This document shows positions 7,483 through 16,599 of a stretch of 47,765 nt of DNA, piece by piece. The number at the start of each line of letters is the position of its first letter. Positions within the stretch are counted from its first letter, which is position 1. This DNA comes from Mariprofundus sp. EBB-1 (GTDB taxonomy: Bacteria > Pseudomonadota > Zetaproteobacteria > Mariprofundales > Mariprofundaceae). The DNA lies in contig NZ_RCFQ01000023.1 in NCBI RefSeq assembly GCF_003665155.1, forward strand, positions 1-47,765, read 5' to 3'. The notes under the pieces were generated by a model, which worked only from the letters and a program-made list of their open reading frames with translations, made no database searches and was not told the origin of the DNA. The position numbers were made by a program, and so were the translations under genes.

Positions 7483-8244
7483 ATGAGTGAGACTGCTCAG
7501 CTTCCCCTGATCGATAGTGATGCAGAGACGCATACTCTGCCGCCTGTACATCTGGATCAGTTTGAAGGGCCGCTGGATATGTTGTTGCACCTTATCCGCA
7601 AACAAAAAATGGATGTGTTTGATATTCCAATTGCCATCATTACACAGCAATATATGGATATGCTTGAAGTACAGGACGATCTCGATCTGGAGATGAGCGG
7701 TGACTATCTGGTCATGGCCAGCTCTTTAATGCAATTAAAATCGCGCATGCTACTACCCCGCCCCGAAATCGATGATGAAGGCAATAGCATAGATCCCCGC
7801 AGTGAACTGGCCGCTCAACTGGTGGCCTATGAACAATACCGCTTGCTGGCCGAAGCACTGAATGAGCGCCCATTGATGAATCGTGACGTATTTACACGCT
7901 CTATTTTCCCGGAAGCCGATGATGTAGAGCGGCCGTTAGCGCAAGCTGATCTTGATGCCCTACTGGTTGCGTTCAGGCAGGTGTTAAAACGCGTTAACGG
8001 CGAAGTAAGGCAGCAGATTTTCACTGAACCGATGAATATGCGTGCGCAAATGGCTTTTGTATTACAACGCCTTCAACATAGCAGCATGCAGCTTGATGAA
8101 CTACTGCATCATTCTCCCGGACGGGAAGCACTGGTTACTACGATCCTGGCCATTCTCGAACTGTGGCGTCAGCAGAGTATTACGGTATTACAAGGTGAAC
8201 ATTTTGGAGCCATCATGTTACTCGCACGGGGCGAGGAAGCATGA
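7483..8244 (+). CDS. scpA: Segregation and condensation protein A
   Basis: The kleisin subunit that bridges SMC heads and binds ScpB in bacterial condensin. 253 residues, of normal size. The family N-terminus is clear (DQFEGPLDMLLHLIRKQKMDVFDIPI), followed by the YLVMASSLMQLKSRMLLP segment. The C-terminal winged helix (from about residue 195) includes REALVTTILAILELWRQQ, the part that contacts SMC. The start lies 9 bp after trpS, and the stop overlaps the scpB start as ATGA, implying translational coupling. An smc gene is not in the window. Confidence 0.96.
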   Translation: MSETAQLPLIDSDAETHTLPPVHLDQFEGPLDMLLHLIRKQKMDVFDIPIAIITQQYMDMLEVQDDLDLEMSGDYLVMASSLMQLKSRMLLPRPEIDDEGNSIDPRSELAAQLVAYEQYRLLAEALNERPLMNRDVFTRSIFPEADDVERPLAQADLDALLVAFRQVLKRVNGEVRQQIFTEPMNMRAQMAFVLQRLQHSSMQLDELLHHSPGREALVTTILAILELWRQQSITVLQGEHFGAIMLLARGEEA

Positions 8245-8885
8245 ACCTGCTCACCGCCCGGATCGAAGCACTCTTATTAGCCAGCGATGAACCGCTCAGT
8301 GTACAAAAAATACATGTATTATTACTTAGCAGCACGAGTACCGAACCACATTCAGAGGATTCTCTTTCAGCTGATATTCAACATGCATTAATTAAACTTG
8401 AATCAGATTATCAGACCCATGGCATTCATATCGCTCAGGTAGCCGGTGGCTGGCAATTGCGCACAGCCCCTGAACACGCTGAACTGGTGCAACGTTTATG
8501 GCAGGTAAAAGCCCCTCGCTTATCACGATCTGCCCTGGAAACACTGGCAATTATTGCCTATCGACAACCAACCACGCGGGCTGAAATTGAAGCCTTACGC
8601 GGCGTGCGCGTCTCAAGTCAAATGCTTTCTAACCTTCAGGAACGCGGCTGGATTAAGGTCATTGGCCGCAAAGATGTACCTGGCCGCCCACATCTATTTG
8701 GAACGGGAAAACAATTTCTTATTGATTTCGGCTTGAATGGGTTGAAGGATTTGCCTGATTCTAATCAATTGATGGATCACGATGAGCTCAACCCCGCATT
8801 ATCACAACGTACATTACAACAAAGCGCATCAGAGCAAGAGTCAGCAAACGAACAGAATTCAGAGCATCAACATGGGACCCAATGA
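8241..8885 (+). CDS. scpB: Segregation and condensation protein B
   Basis: Partner of ScpA in the SMC-ScpAB condensin, working in chromosome compaction and segregation. 214 residues with two winged-helix modules. The second carries the family signature APRLSRSALETLAIIAYRQP (about 89-108), followed by TRAEIEALRGV and the GRKDVPGRPHLFGTG beta-wing. The C-terminal tail (about 180-214) is Gln/Glu/Ser-rich and low in complexity, probably disordered. The ATG at 8241 has GAGGAAG just upstream within scpA and overlaps the scpA stop by 4 bp. Its own stop overlaps rluB in the same way. Confidence 0.96.
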   Translation: MNLLTARIEALLLASDEPLSVQKIHVLLLSSTSTEPHSEDSLSADIQHALIKLESDYQTHGIHIAQVAGGWQLRTAPEHAELVQRLWQVKAPRLSRSALETLAIIAYRQPTTRAEIEALRGVRVSSQMLSNLQERGWIKVIGRKDVPGRPHLFGTGKQFLIDFGLNGLKDLPDSNQLMDHDELNPALSQRTLQQSASEQESANEQNSEHQHGTQ

Positions 8886-9760
8886 GCGATAAAAAAGATC
8901 CAACAAAATCAAAAAAACCGAAACGCATTAAAGTAAAAGTTAAGCACGCGAAGTCAGCCAGGATGCACAACAAATCCCGGCCACATACAGCGCCCGCCAC
9001 GAACACTGCAGCGGCTGTCGATAGCGCAACAGGGGAACGCATCAACCGCTATTTAGCACGTTGTGGTCTCTGTTCCCGCCGTGAAGCTGACCGTTGGGTT
9101 GAAGCTGGTCGTGTTTCCATCAATGGTAAAATCTGTAAAGAAGCCGGCACCAAAATCATGGCTGGCGACAGAGTCAGTGTTGATAAAAAACCTGTCACAC
9201 CGCAAGAGAACTTTACCTATATTGTCTATAATAAACCGGTAGGACAATTGTGTTCACGTAAAGATGATGTGCGCAAACGCCCTCTGATTTATGACACCCT
9301 TGATGTTGCGCCCAATGTGCAATCGGTCGGCCGTCTGGATATGGATACAGAAGGCCTGCTTATCCTTACCGATGATGGTGATCTCACCCGTGCCCTGACC
9401 AAACCCGGAGCCAATATAGCACGTGAATACCGTGCCCGGGTAGCCGGTCTTGTAGCCCTGGAAACACTGGAGAAACTGCGCCGTGGCAATTTTGATATTG
9501 GTAAAGGCGATACCAGCGACGCCTGGGAAGTAACCGTCACCTCTGAATCAAAAGGGCACACCTGGTTAAGCATTATCATTTACCGTGGCCGTTGGCGTGA
9601 AGTGCGGCGTACACTCGAAGAGTGTGGCCACCCTGTCAGGCGATTGATGCGTACCCGCTTTGCCTCACTTAAACTCGAAGAAGAGATGCCACGCGGCAGT
9701 TATCGCGACTTAAACCGTGCTGAAATCAAGAAACTAAAAGAACGCAGTGGGGAAAATTGA
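8882..9760 (+). CDS. rluB: 23S rRNA pseudouridine synthase, RluB/RsuA family
   Basis: Converts a uridine of 23S rRNA to pseudouridine (position 2605 in E. coli RluB). 292 residues: a Lys/Arg-rich tail of about 45 residues, an S4 RNA-binding domain (RINRYLARCGLCSRREADRW to SVDKKPV), then the catalytic domain. The active-site aspartate is in VGRLDMDTEGLL, and the family motif NKPVG precedes it. The REVRRTLEECGHPVRRLMR segment is typical of the RluB/RluE/RluF/RsuA group. The gene is translationally coupled to scpB by an ATGA overlap, and its TGA overlaps the next gene's ATG by one base. RluB is favoured over RsuA by its position next to scpB, a common pairing, and by the basic tail. Confidence 0.92.
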   Translation: MSDKKDPTKSKKPKRIKVKVKHAKSARMHNKSRPHTAPATNTAAAVDSATGERINRYLARCGLCSRREADRWVEAGRVSINGKICKEAGTKIMAGDRVSVDKKPVTPQENFTYIVYNKPVGQLCSRKDDVRKRPLIYDTLDVAPNVQSVGRLDMDTEGLLILTDDGDLTRALTKPGANIAREYRARVAGLVALETLEKLRRGNFDIGKGDTSDAWEVTVTSESKGHTWLSIIIYRGRWREVRRTLEECGHPVRRLMRTRFASLKLEEEMPRGSYRDLNRAEIKKLKERSGEN

Positions 9761-10443
9761 TGACCCTCTCGCCATTAGAGATTTATGAAAAGTTAAACAC
9801 GGCATACGGCCCGCAACAGTGGTGGCCAGCGGAAGCACCCTTTGAAGTGATGGTCGGTGCAATTCTTGTGCAGAATACCAGTTGGGAAAACGCGCATGAA
9901 GCCATTAATAACCTCAAAGAGAAAAACATGCTCGATCACGAAAGCATTGCCAACAGTAGTTTACAAGACCTTGCTGAAGTCATTCGTCCTTCTGGCACCT
10001 ATATGCAAAAAGCACGCTACCTGCACGGGTTCACCACGTTCTATATCGAGCATGGAAAGCGTCAGGGTTTGATGAAGTGGCCTATGAGTGTGCAGCGTTC
10101 ACATCTGCTCAAATTATATGGCATAGGGCCTGAAACCGCTGATTCCATCATGCTCTACGCACTGGATCGACCGATATTTGTGATTGATGACTATACCAAA
10201 CGCCTGCTTGTGCGGCTCGGGCATTTCGATTACATCCTGGGTTACGAGGCTATTCAACATTACATCCAGCAACGCCTACCCGAAAGCCTGCCACTATTTC
10301 AGGAATTTCATGCACTCATCGTAGAACACGGCAAACGCCACTGTAAAAGTAAACCGCTGTGTGATCAGTGCCCGCTGTTCGATTATTGCCCTACGCCTGA
10401 TAAATCACAAATGGATCACACGCTCGACACTGATGTGGATTAA
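9760..10443 (+). CDS. Endonuclease III-family DNA glycosylase lacking the lyase lysine
   Basis: A HhH-GPD base-excision repair enzyme of about 227 residues. The helix-hairpin-helix reads KLYGIGPETADSIML, the catalytic aspartate lies in FVIDDYTKRLL, and the C-terminal [4Fe-4S] ligands follow C-x6-C-x2-C-x5-C (CKSKPLCDQCPLFDYC). In E. coli Nth the loop after the hairpin glycine carries Lys120, the Schiff-base residue; here the corresponding position reads Glu (GIGPETA). That predicts a monofunctional glycosylase, as in the MagIII/MpgII alkyl-purine branch, rather than a glycosylase/AP lyase. The ATG at 9760 overlaps the rluB stop (TGATG); a TTG at 9757 is also in frame. The end overlaps uvrC by 11 bp. 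Confidence 0.88.
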   Translation: MTLSPLEIYEKLNTAYGPQQWWPAEAPFEVMVGAILVQNTSWENAHEAINNLKEKNMLDHESIANSSLQDLAEVIRPSGTYMQKARYLHGFTTFYIEHGKRQGLMKWPMSVQRSHLLKLYGIGPETADSIMLYALDRPIFVIDDYTKRLLVRLGHFDYILGYEAIQHYIQQRLPESLPLFQEFHALIVEHGKRHCKSKPLCDQCPLFDYCPTPDKSQMDHTLDTDVD

Positions 10444-12268
10444 CGCACCGGTTCAACTATCTGAATTACCGCGAGAACCCGGTGTTTACCGCATGCTCGA
10501 TGCTGAGCGTAAAGTACTCTATGTCGGCAAGGCGCGAAATTTAAGAAAGCGTGTATCGAGTTATTTTCAACGCCAGCCGGAATCACCTCGCACCCAGGCT
10601 ATGGTGCAACAAATTAAAGACATTGCATGCAGCATTACCATATCAGAAGCGGAAGCATTAATTCTTGAACATAATCTGATCAAACAGCTTAAACCGCGTT
10701 ATAACGTGTTGATGAAGGACTCTAAGAGTTACCCCTATATACTGCTAACGGATGAAGCCTACCCGAAACTGCAACTCTATCGAGGCAATCGATCCGTCGC
10801 TGGTGAATATTTTGGCCCTTTTCCCCATGCCGGTGCCGTCCACACCACGCTGCATATGATGCAGTCGCTCTTCCAGATCAGAGATTGTGAAAACGGGGTA
10901 TTCAACAACCGTTCACGCCCCTGCATGCAGCATCAAATTGGCCGCTGTTCGGCTCCCTGTTGCGATATTGTCTCCAAGGCATCCTATGCTGAGCAGGTGG
11001 GTGAAGTGCGCTTGTTCCTTAAAGGTAAGGACAACGACCTGCTGAAAAGCTGGCAAACGGAAATGCAGCAGGCTTCGGATGCTTATCAGTTTGAACAGGC
11101 TGCGACGCTGCGTGATCGTATCATGGCCTTGCGCTCTGTACTGGCAGGATCAGAACAGAGTCAGTTGCCTGATGATGCCGATGCTATCACCCTGATACGC
11201 CACCCGACCGCAGTACTGGCCAGTGTCGGTGTACGCCGCGCAGGCAGAGATATGGGTAATCACAACATTCGTATTGATCAGGCTATTGATGCCGATGATA
11301 TGGAAATTCTGCAATCACTGTTCATTGAACGCTATAAAGATGAGAGGCTGCCAAAACATATTTTTCTTTTAACATCAGATATTAACATTGATAAGCTAAG
11401 GTCATTGATAATACTCATTCAACCCAAATCAGGCAGTGAAGTTCATTGCCCAAAACGGGGACAGCGTTTGCAGTGGTTACAGCAGGTCAGCCATTCCGGC
11501 CAACAACTCTTGGCTAGCCGTAAACAGGATAATCAACAAGCGGTATTTGATGCACTAGCCCTGTTATTGCATCTTGATACCACACCTGAACGTATTGCGG
11601 CAGTCGATAATGCGCATCTTGGTGGCAAACAGATGGTTTCGGCCATCACCTTTGCCGGCTGGCAAGGGCCGGAGAAAGAGCTCTATCGCCGTTATAAACT
11701 CGATGGTATCGAAGGCAGTATCACTGAGGGCGATGATTATGCCGCCATGGATATAGTATTGACCCGCTTCTTCAGAGCGATCAATGAAGAAACCATCCCC
11801 TGCCCTGATCTAATGCTGATTGATGGCGGACGCGGACAACTGGCTATCGCCATACAATGTGCAAGTGATGCAGGTCTGCATGACCTTAAACTACTGGCAG
11901 TGTGCAAAGGCGATAGCCGCAAGCTTGGAGAAGAGACGCTGTGGCCCGGTTGGATCGACAACCGTGCGCTGACGGTTGGGTCACCACTGAAACCCGGCAG
12001 ACATGATCCCGCACTGTTACTGATTGCACGTGTACGGGATGAAGCACACCGTTTTGCTGGCGCATATATGCGCAAGCGCAAAAAACAGAGCATGTTCAGT
12101 TCAGCGCTCGATCATATTGATGGCATCGGCTCAGCTAAACGAGCCAGCTTACTTAAACATTTCGGTGGTATCGAAGGCATCAAAAAAGCCAGTCGCCAGC
12201 AATTAACTCAGGTTACGGGCATTTCAGATAAACTGGCTGAAAAGATCTTTATAGCCCTGCATCAATAA
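10433..12268 (+). CDS. uvrC: Excinuclease ABC subunit C
   Basis: The dual-incision nuclease of nucleotide excision repair, acting with UvrA and UvrB. 611 residues, matching the usual ~610. It has an N-terminal GIY-YIG domain (PGVYRM and VLYVGKARNLRKRV), a cysteine-bearing linker (DCENGVFNNRSRPCMQH and CSAPCC), a UVR motif for UvrB binding (YQFEQAATLRDRI) and an RNase H-like endonuclease domain with acidic residues in IAAVDNAHLGG and LMLIDGGRGQL. A tandem HhH is at the end (IDGIGSAKRASLLKHFGG and VTGISDKLAEKI). The frame is open upstream to 10361, but the ATG at 10433 fits family length and gives an 11-bp overlap with the preceding glycosylase gene. It is the last gene of the trpS-led operon. 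Confidence 0.97.
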   Translation: MWINAPVQLSELPREPGVYRMLDAERKVLYVGKARNLRKRVSSYFQRQPESPRTQAMVQQIKDIACSITISEAEALILEHNLIKQLKPRYNVLMKDSKSYPYILLTDEAYPKLQLYRGNRSVAGEYFGPFPHAGAVHTTLHMMQSLFQIRDCENGVFNNRSRPCMQHQIGRCSAPCCDIVSKASYAEQVGEVRLFLKGKDNDLLKSWQTEMQQASDAYQFEQAATLRDRIMALRSVLAGSEQSQLPDDADAITLIRHPTAVLASVGVRRAGRDMGNHNIRIDQAIDADDMEILQSLFIERYKDERLPKHIFLLTSDINIDKLRSLIILIQPKSGSEVHCPKRGQRLQWLQQVSHSGQQLLASRKQDNQQAVFDALALLLHLDTTPERIAAVDNAHLGGKQMVSAITFAGWQGPEKELYRRYKLDGIEGSITEGDDYAAMDIVLTRFFRAINEETIPCPDLMLIDGGRGQLAIAIQCASDAGLHDLKLLAVCKGDSRKLGEETLWPGWIDNRALTVGSPLKPGRHDPALLLIARVRDEAHRFAGAYMRKRKKQSMFSSALDHIDGIGSAKRASLLKHFGGIEGIKKASRQQLTQVTGISDKLAEKIFIALHQ

Positions 12269-12315
12269 ACAGCATCGTTCAAACGGCAAGGGGACAATAT
12301 CCCGAACAGTGCTAT

Positions 12316-14271
12316 TTAATCTTCAATACCCAGCATTCTACGCATCGCCGCCATGTGATCTTCAGCCTCTTCTTTGGCTTCTTCACATTCGGGATTTTTA
12401 TCCACCCAACGCATTACCGACTGATCCGGTTCATGTAAAAACAGCGATGGCGCACTCTTCTCTTTCTGACCAAAACGTTGACGCACACGCGCATAGCTCA
12501 AGGTTAAATGGAAACGGGCACGCGTCATCGCCACATACATCAGCCGACGTTCCTCTTCCATGCGATTCTCTTCCACGGCATTTTTATGCGGAAAAATGCC
12601 ATCTTCGGTACCGATCACATACACCTGATCAAACTCCAGACCCTTGGCACCATGCACGGTCATCAAGCGCACCTGCTCGGATGGATCATCATCCGATTTA
12701 TCGGCCAGCAGAAATATATGTTGCAGGAATTCGGCCAGATTGCCGCCATTCTCGGTATGTTTGATCCACCAGCGCCGCAACTCCATCAGATTTCCCATTC
12801 GCATTTCCGCCAGCTCTTCCGTGTCCGCTTCGGCACGAATCGCCGCTTCCAGATGTGTCATATCCAGCACCGCATCAAATGCTTCATCCGGTTCACAATG
12901 CCTGAATTGAAATTCCAGCCCCACCATCAAATCACCAAATTCACGCAAGTTTACTGCCCGTTGATGCACCAGATCATCATGGCTACAGGATTCAAGCAGG
13001 GAGCAACTGTTTGCCATGGCAAAGTCACCCAGATCACCCAGCGCCTTCGCACCGATGCCGCGACGAGGCCTGGCAATCGCACGCATAAAGGCCAGATCAT
13101 CATCACCATTGGCAAGCAGGCGCAAATAGGCGAGTAGATCCTGAATTTCAGCTCGATCAAAAAAGGACAAACCACCACTGACATGATAAGGAATCTTGGC
13201 TTCGCGCATGGCAATCTCAACGGAGCGAGCCTGATAGGATGCACGGTATAACACACAGAAATGTTCCCACTTCGCATCCTGGGTTGTGGCAAATCTCGCT
13301 TTTATATCTCCAGCCACGCGGCGTGCTTCTTCTTCCGGATTGGGGCATTCCCATACGCGCACCGGTTTACCATCGCCCAAATTGGAACGCAGCGTTTTAC
13401 CCATGCGCTCTGTATTTTTGGCAATCAATGAATTCGACGCCGTCAAAATAGAACCGGTAGAACGATAGTTCTCTTCCAGGCGAATAACCTTCAAGGAGGG
13501 ATAATCCCGCTCCAACATAAACAGGTTTTTCACTTCCGCACCACGCCAACCATAAATCGACTGATCGTCATCACCCACAACGGTTAAATTACCATCGGCC
13601 GGCACCAACATGCGCACCCAATCATACTGCAAGCGTGATGAATCCTGATATTCATCCACTAAGAAGTGGCGCGCCCTGGCTTGCCACAGCGCACGCGCAT
13701 GTGCATCTTCATTCAATATTTTGATAGGCAGCACCATCAAATCATCGAAATCCACCGCATTCATACGCATTAACAGTTCATCATAATGTTCACGAATTTC
13801 CGAGAGCTGATTGTCATGTTCTTCAATCAAACCGCTCTTTAATTGTGAGATACGGGAAAGTACCCGATCTACCTGATCCGCATCGGCTGCCAACTGCATC
13901 TCAGCCAACACCGATTTCATAGCCGATTTCTGCTCGGAACCGGCAAAGATCGACACATTTGCCTTGCGCCCTGCCAGTTCGGCATGTTCACGCACAATCG
14001 CCAACCCCAGTGAATGGAAGGTACAGATCCGCAAACGTTTCGATGTATCACCCAAACGGCCTTGCAAACGCTCTCGCATTTCCCGCGCCGCTTTATTGGT
14101 AAAGGTTACCGCCGTAATAGCATCTTCCGGCACATCACGCTCCACCAGCGCCGCAATACGTTCAGTAATCACGCGTGTTTTACCGGAGCCTGCTCCAGCC
14201 AGCACCAGCAAAGGGCCACCGCGATGAAAGACGGCGTCGTATTGTTCTTGATTCAGCTCAGAAGTAGACAT
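12316..14271 (-). CDS. rep: UvrD/Rep-family DNA helicase, Rep-like
   Basis: Superfamily 1A 3'-5' DNA helicase of 651 residues, for replication restart or repair. Motifs in order: Q motif (LNQEQYDAV), Walker A (LAGAGSGKTRV), motif II (VDEYQDSS), motif III (GDDDQSIYGWRGA), motif IV (LEENYRST), motif V (TVHGAKGLEFDQVYVIG) and motif VI (MYVAMTRAR). The length and the short C-terminal tail fit Rep better than UvrD (about 720). The frame extends to 14349, but the family start MSTSELNQEQYDAV places the ATG at 14271; its ribosome-binding site is weak. The gene converges on uvrC with 47 bp between stops and diverges from the next gene. Confidence 0.92.
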   Translation of the reverse strand: MSTSELNQEQYDAVFHRGGPLLVLAGAGSGKTRVITERIAALVERDVPEDAITAVTFTNKAAREMRERLQGRLGDTSKRLRICTFHSLGLAIVREHAELAGRKANVSIFAGSEQKSAMKSVLAEMQLAADADQVDRVLSRISQLKSGLIEEHDNQLSEIREHYDELLMRMNAVDFDDLMVLPIKILNEDAHARALWQARARHFLVDEYQDSSRLQYDWVRMLVPADGNLTVVGDDDQSIYGWRGAEVKNLFMLERDYPSLKVIRLEENYRSTGSILTASNSLIAKNTERMGKTLRSNLGDGKPVRVWECPNPEEEARRVAGDIKARFATTQDAKWEHFCVLYRASYQARSVEIAMREAKIPYHVSGGLSFFDRAEIQDLLAYLRLLANGDDDLAFMRAIARPRRGIGAKALGDLGDFAMANSCSLLESCSHDDLVHQRAVNLREFGDLMVGLEFQFRHCEPDEAFDAVLDMTHLEAAIRAEADTEELAEMRMGNLMELRRWWIKHTENGGNLAEFLQHIFLLADKSDDDPSEQVRLMTVHGAKGLEFDQVYVIGTEDGIFPHKNAVEENRMEEERRLMYVAMTRARFHLTLSYARVRQRFGQKEKSAPSLFLHEPDQSVMRWVDKNPECEEAKEEAEDHMAAMRRMLGIED

Positions 14272-14391
14272 GGTCGCGCAGCATAAGGTTGCCTTGCCTG
14301 ATCGCAAGAACAGTTTGTTCGAAGCGTTGCACCCAACGTATTTGCACACCGAATATTTGCCTTCAAGCTACTCAAGCCCGATAATCACAGC

Positions 14392-15480
14392 ATGCGTATC
14401 CTGCTTGCATCGGCCTACGATGCCGAATCCCATCGCTATTGGCGGCAAGCGCTGGTATCGCATTTCCCGAAGCATTACTGGACGATCATCACTCTACCCC
14501 CGCGTCATTTTGCCTGGCGCATTCGTGGCAACGCCCTGTCATGGGCTTTTGAACAGCGTGAAGCACTGGATCAGGATTATGATCTGATTATCGCCACCTC
14601 CATGGTGGATCTGGCCACACTTAAAGGATTAACACCCGGACTTTCACATGTGCGCAGCCTGCTCTACTTTCATGAAAATCAATTTGCCTATCCTGAGACG
14701 GAACATGTCCATGCAAGTGTCGAAGCCCAACTAACATCGATCTATAGCGCTCTTGCTGCTGATTGCATTGTGTTCAACTCGGTATGGAATCGTGATTCTT
14801 TTTTACAAGGCGTGGCCACCTTTCTGAAACGTCTGCCTGATCATGTGCCCGCTCATGTCCCTGAGTATTTACTACAGCGTAGTCATATTCTCCCCGTCCC
14901 TCTTCATGACGACTGTTTTGAAACACATGCCAAACAAGACAATGAAATCCTCACACTGGTCTGGAATCATCGCCGCGAATACGACAAAGGTCCTGACCGT
15001 CTGCTCAAAGTGATCACCTATCTACATAACGATGGTCTGGATTTTCGCATACATATTCTCGGACAACAGTTTCGTCATGAACCCGATGCCTTTGCCATCA
15101 TCAAAGAACAGTTCGCAGCGCATCTCGGTGTCTGGGGTTATCTGCCAGACAGACAAGCCTATCTGCAGCTACTTCGCCAATGTGATATTGTGTTATCTAC
15201 TGCCCTGCATGATTTTCAAGGCTTGGCTATGCTTGAAGCTGTGGCCTGCGGTTGTATTGCGGTTGCACCACACCGATTGGCTTACCCCGAATTTCTGTCC
15301 CATACATACCTCGCCAGCTCTTTCCCCAATGATATTGACAGCGATGCGCGTGCCCTGGCCGATGCCGTTGTGCATGCCGCTCTTGCCATGAAGAAACAAA
15401 GCACAGAAAGACCTGATATGTCGCATTTCAACTGGTCAACAATGCACGACCAATATGCTAAGCTGATTGAACAGCATTGA
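14392..15480 (+). CDS. DUF3524 glycosyltransferase, tRNA-queuosine mannosyltransferase family
   Basis: A GT-B fold glycosyltransferase of 362 residues. The N-terminal half is the DUF3524 domain, with RILLASAYDAESHRYWRQAL at the start, LYFHENQFAYP (about 100) and VFNSVWNRDSF. The C-terminal half has the nucleotide-sugar side, with WNHRREYDKGPDRLL and the E-x7-type motif in DFQGLAMLEAVACGC. The vertebrate member (GTDC1/QTMAN) adds mannose to queuosine in tRNA-Asp; bacterial members share the domain but their substrate is less settled. No queuosine genes lie nearby. It is divergent from the helicase gene, with 120 bp between starts. Confidence 0.82.
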   Translation: MRILLASAYDAESHRYWRQALVSHFPKHYWTIITLPPRHFAWRIRGNALSWAFEQREALDQDYDLIIATSMVDLATLKGLTPGLSHVRSLLYFHENQFAYPETEHVHASVEAQLTSIYSALAADCIVFNSVWNRDSFLQGVATFLKRLPDHVPAHVPEYLLQRSHILPVPLHDDCFETHAKQDNEILTLVWNHRREYDKGPDRLLKVITYLHNDGLDFRIHILGQQFRHEPDAFAIIKEQFAAHLGVWGYLPDRQAYLQLLRQCDIVLSTALHDFQGLAMLEAVACGCIAVAPHRLAYPEFLSHTYLASSFPNDIDSDARALADAVVHAALAMKKQSTERPDMSHFNWSTMHDQYAKLIEQH

Positions 15481-15627
15481 TCGAAAAAAAAAGCGGATTG
15501 AAAAGAGGCTCATCGTTCGAACCAAACCGGACAGATTCGATCAAACAGAGACGACCGATAAGGCCTGAATTGCAAGCCTTGCTGAATTTATCTATGACTA
15601 TCTTCAGACAATCGTTATGATTCCAGC

Positions 15628-15978
15628 ATGAATAATAATGTCATCCTTAAAAAAATAATCATTGCCAATAACCTCAAACATTTCGAACTCAAAGAGATCT
15701 TTGAACTTGGCGGTTTCACATTCAGCAGTAGTCAGGTCAAAGCATTCATGGCCGGTTCACAGAACAAGAACCACGAAAAAGTGAATGACGAACAGTTTGA
15801 AGCTTTTTTAAACGGTTTCATTCTCTATTCCCGTGGGCCGGTCGATGAACCTACCCTGCTTCCACGTACGATCGAAAATTTCATTATCGGTCTTGTTGAA
15901 TCGGAGAACACCGGTGCTATCGAAGAGATCCGCTGCCTGATTGAAGATGCCAGTGATGGTTTGGCTAAGGTTGATTAA
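15628..15978 (+). CDS. DUF1456 family protein (YehS-like), single repeat
   Basis: A 116-residue protein whose first part (MNNNVILKKIIIANNLKHFE to FEAFLNGFILYSRG) resembles one DUF1456 module. E. coli YehS carries two such modules, with the second also starting NNNIVLKKLRIA. Here only one module is present, followed by an acidic tail of about 40 residues. Members are small cytoplasmic proteins of unknown role. The ribosome-binding site is poor. A good intrinsic terminator follows 26 bp after the stop. Confidence 0.65.
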   Translation: MNNNVILKKIIIANNLKHFELKEIFELGGFTFSSSQVKAFMAGSQNKNHEKVNDEQFEAFLNGFILYSRGPVDEPTLLPRTIENFIIGLVESENTGAIEEIRCLIEDASDGLAKVD

Positions 15979-16004
15979 ACTAACCTCTCGGTTTGAACCC
16001 TATG

Positions 16005-16038
16005 CAGCGTTGAAAACGATTGTTTCAGCGCTGTTTTT
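16005..16038 (+). terminator. Intrinsic terminator after the DUF1456 gene
   Basis: CAGCGTTGAAAAC and GTTTCAGCGCTG pair around a 4-base GATT loop, with one G-T wobble and one bulged A, followed by TTTTT at 16034-16038. The stem and T-run are as expected for rho-independent termination on the plus strand. Confidence 0.75.
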
Positions 16039-16058
16039 AAATCAACAATAAACCGGCC

Positions 16059-16232
16059 TTAATGCGCTTGCATCTTGCCATCAGCTTCATGATGACAATT
16101 TGCATGACAACAATCCGGATCTGGCCCGATGAGAAATTCAATCTCAGACATGGGAATATCTGCGTTGCGTTTTAAAACCCAGTTTATAAATTCTTCACGT
16201 GCTGAAGATACGTTTGATTTTTCACTATGCAT
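16059..16232 (-). CDS. Small protein with EIEFLIG motif and Cys/His-rich tail
   Basis: A 57-residue protein. Residues 1-40 align without gaps to the 47-residue product at 16600-16743, with about 22 identities, including SAR-EFI-WV and the block EIEFLIG. The C-terminal 20 residues are Cys/His-rich (CCHANCHHEADGKMQAH) and could bind a metal. The ATG at 16232 is preferred over the one at 16250 because GGAG lies 7 bases upstream and because it makes the two paralogs start in register. Family and function are not recognised. Confidence 0.6.
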   Translation of the reverse strand: MHSEKSNVSSAREEFINWVLKRNADIPMSEIEFLIGPDPDCCHANCHHEADGKMQAH

Positions 16233-16599
16233 TGGCCTGCTCCTGCTCATGTTATAGGAGAAATCATATCGGGAATTATGACAATCCAGTGTCAGCTATA
16301 GGTCAGAGAGATGACATCGATAAAATTGGGTAGTCATTGAATGCGGAAGCCTTCTCCCGTCGTTTTAAACAGAGGCGTTCAGTTCGGCGCATTTTAACTC
16401 CGCCAAGATTTAAGTCCCAAGCATCTCTATCAGTGCTGTTAACGTGATGACAAGCAATATGCCGAGCATCATCGTTTCCAAGCATTGCCTTGATGGAGAT
16501 TGCCCGATATACCTGCGTGTTATGAAGTCTTGGGATCTATTGTCCATGTCGTTGGGGTCACCAGATATAAGAGGATTCATTGGTCTTCACTCATCTATT
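16233..16599. other. Intergenic region between two small paralogous genes
   Basis: The minus strand has an open stretch (16303-16485 from an internal ATG, continuing upstream to an in-frame stop) with no ribosome-binding site and no family resemblance I can name. It may be a decayed gene. No promoter or terminator is clear. Confidence 0.35.

Noticed and set aside
12269-12315. Possible bidirectional terminator between uvrC and the Rep-like helicase
   Set aside because: Only a weak GGGGA/TCCC pairing without T-runs; not enough to call.
12508-13137. 209-codon plus-strand frame opposite the Rep-like helicase
   Set aside because: Antisense of conserved helicase motifs with no ribosome-binding site; a shadow frame.
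16303-16485. 60-codon minus-strand frame between the two small paralogs
   Set aside because: No ribosome-binding site, no similarity to the neighbouring paralogs, and no recognisable family; at best a decayed fragment.
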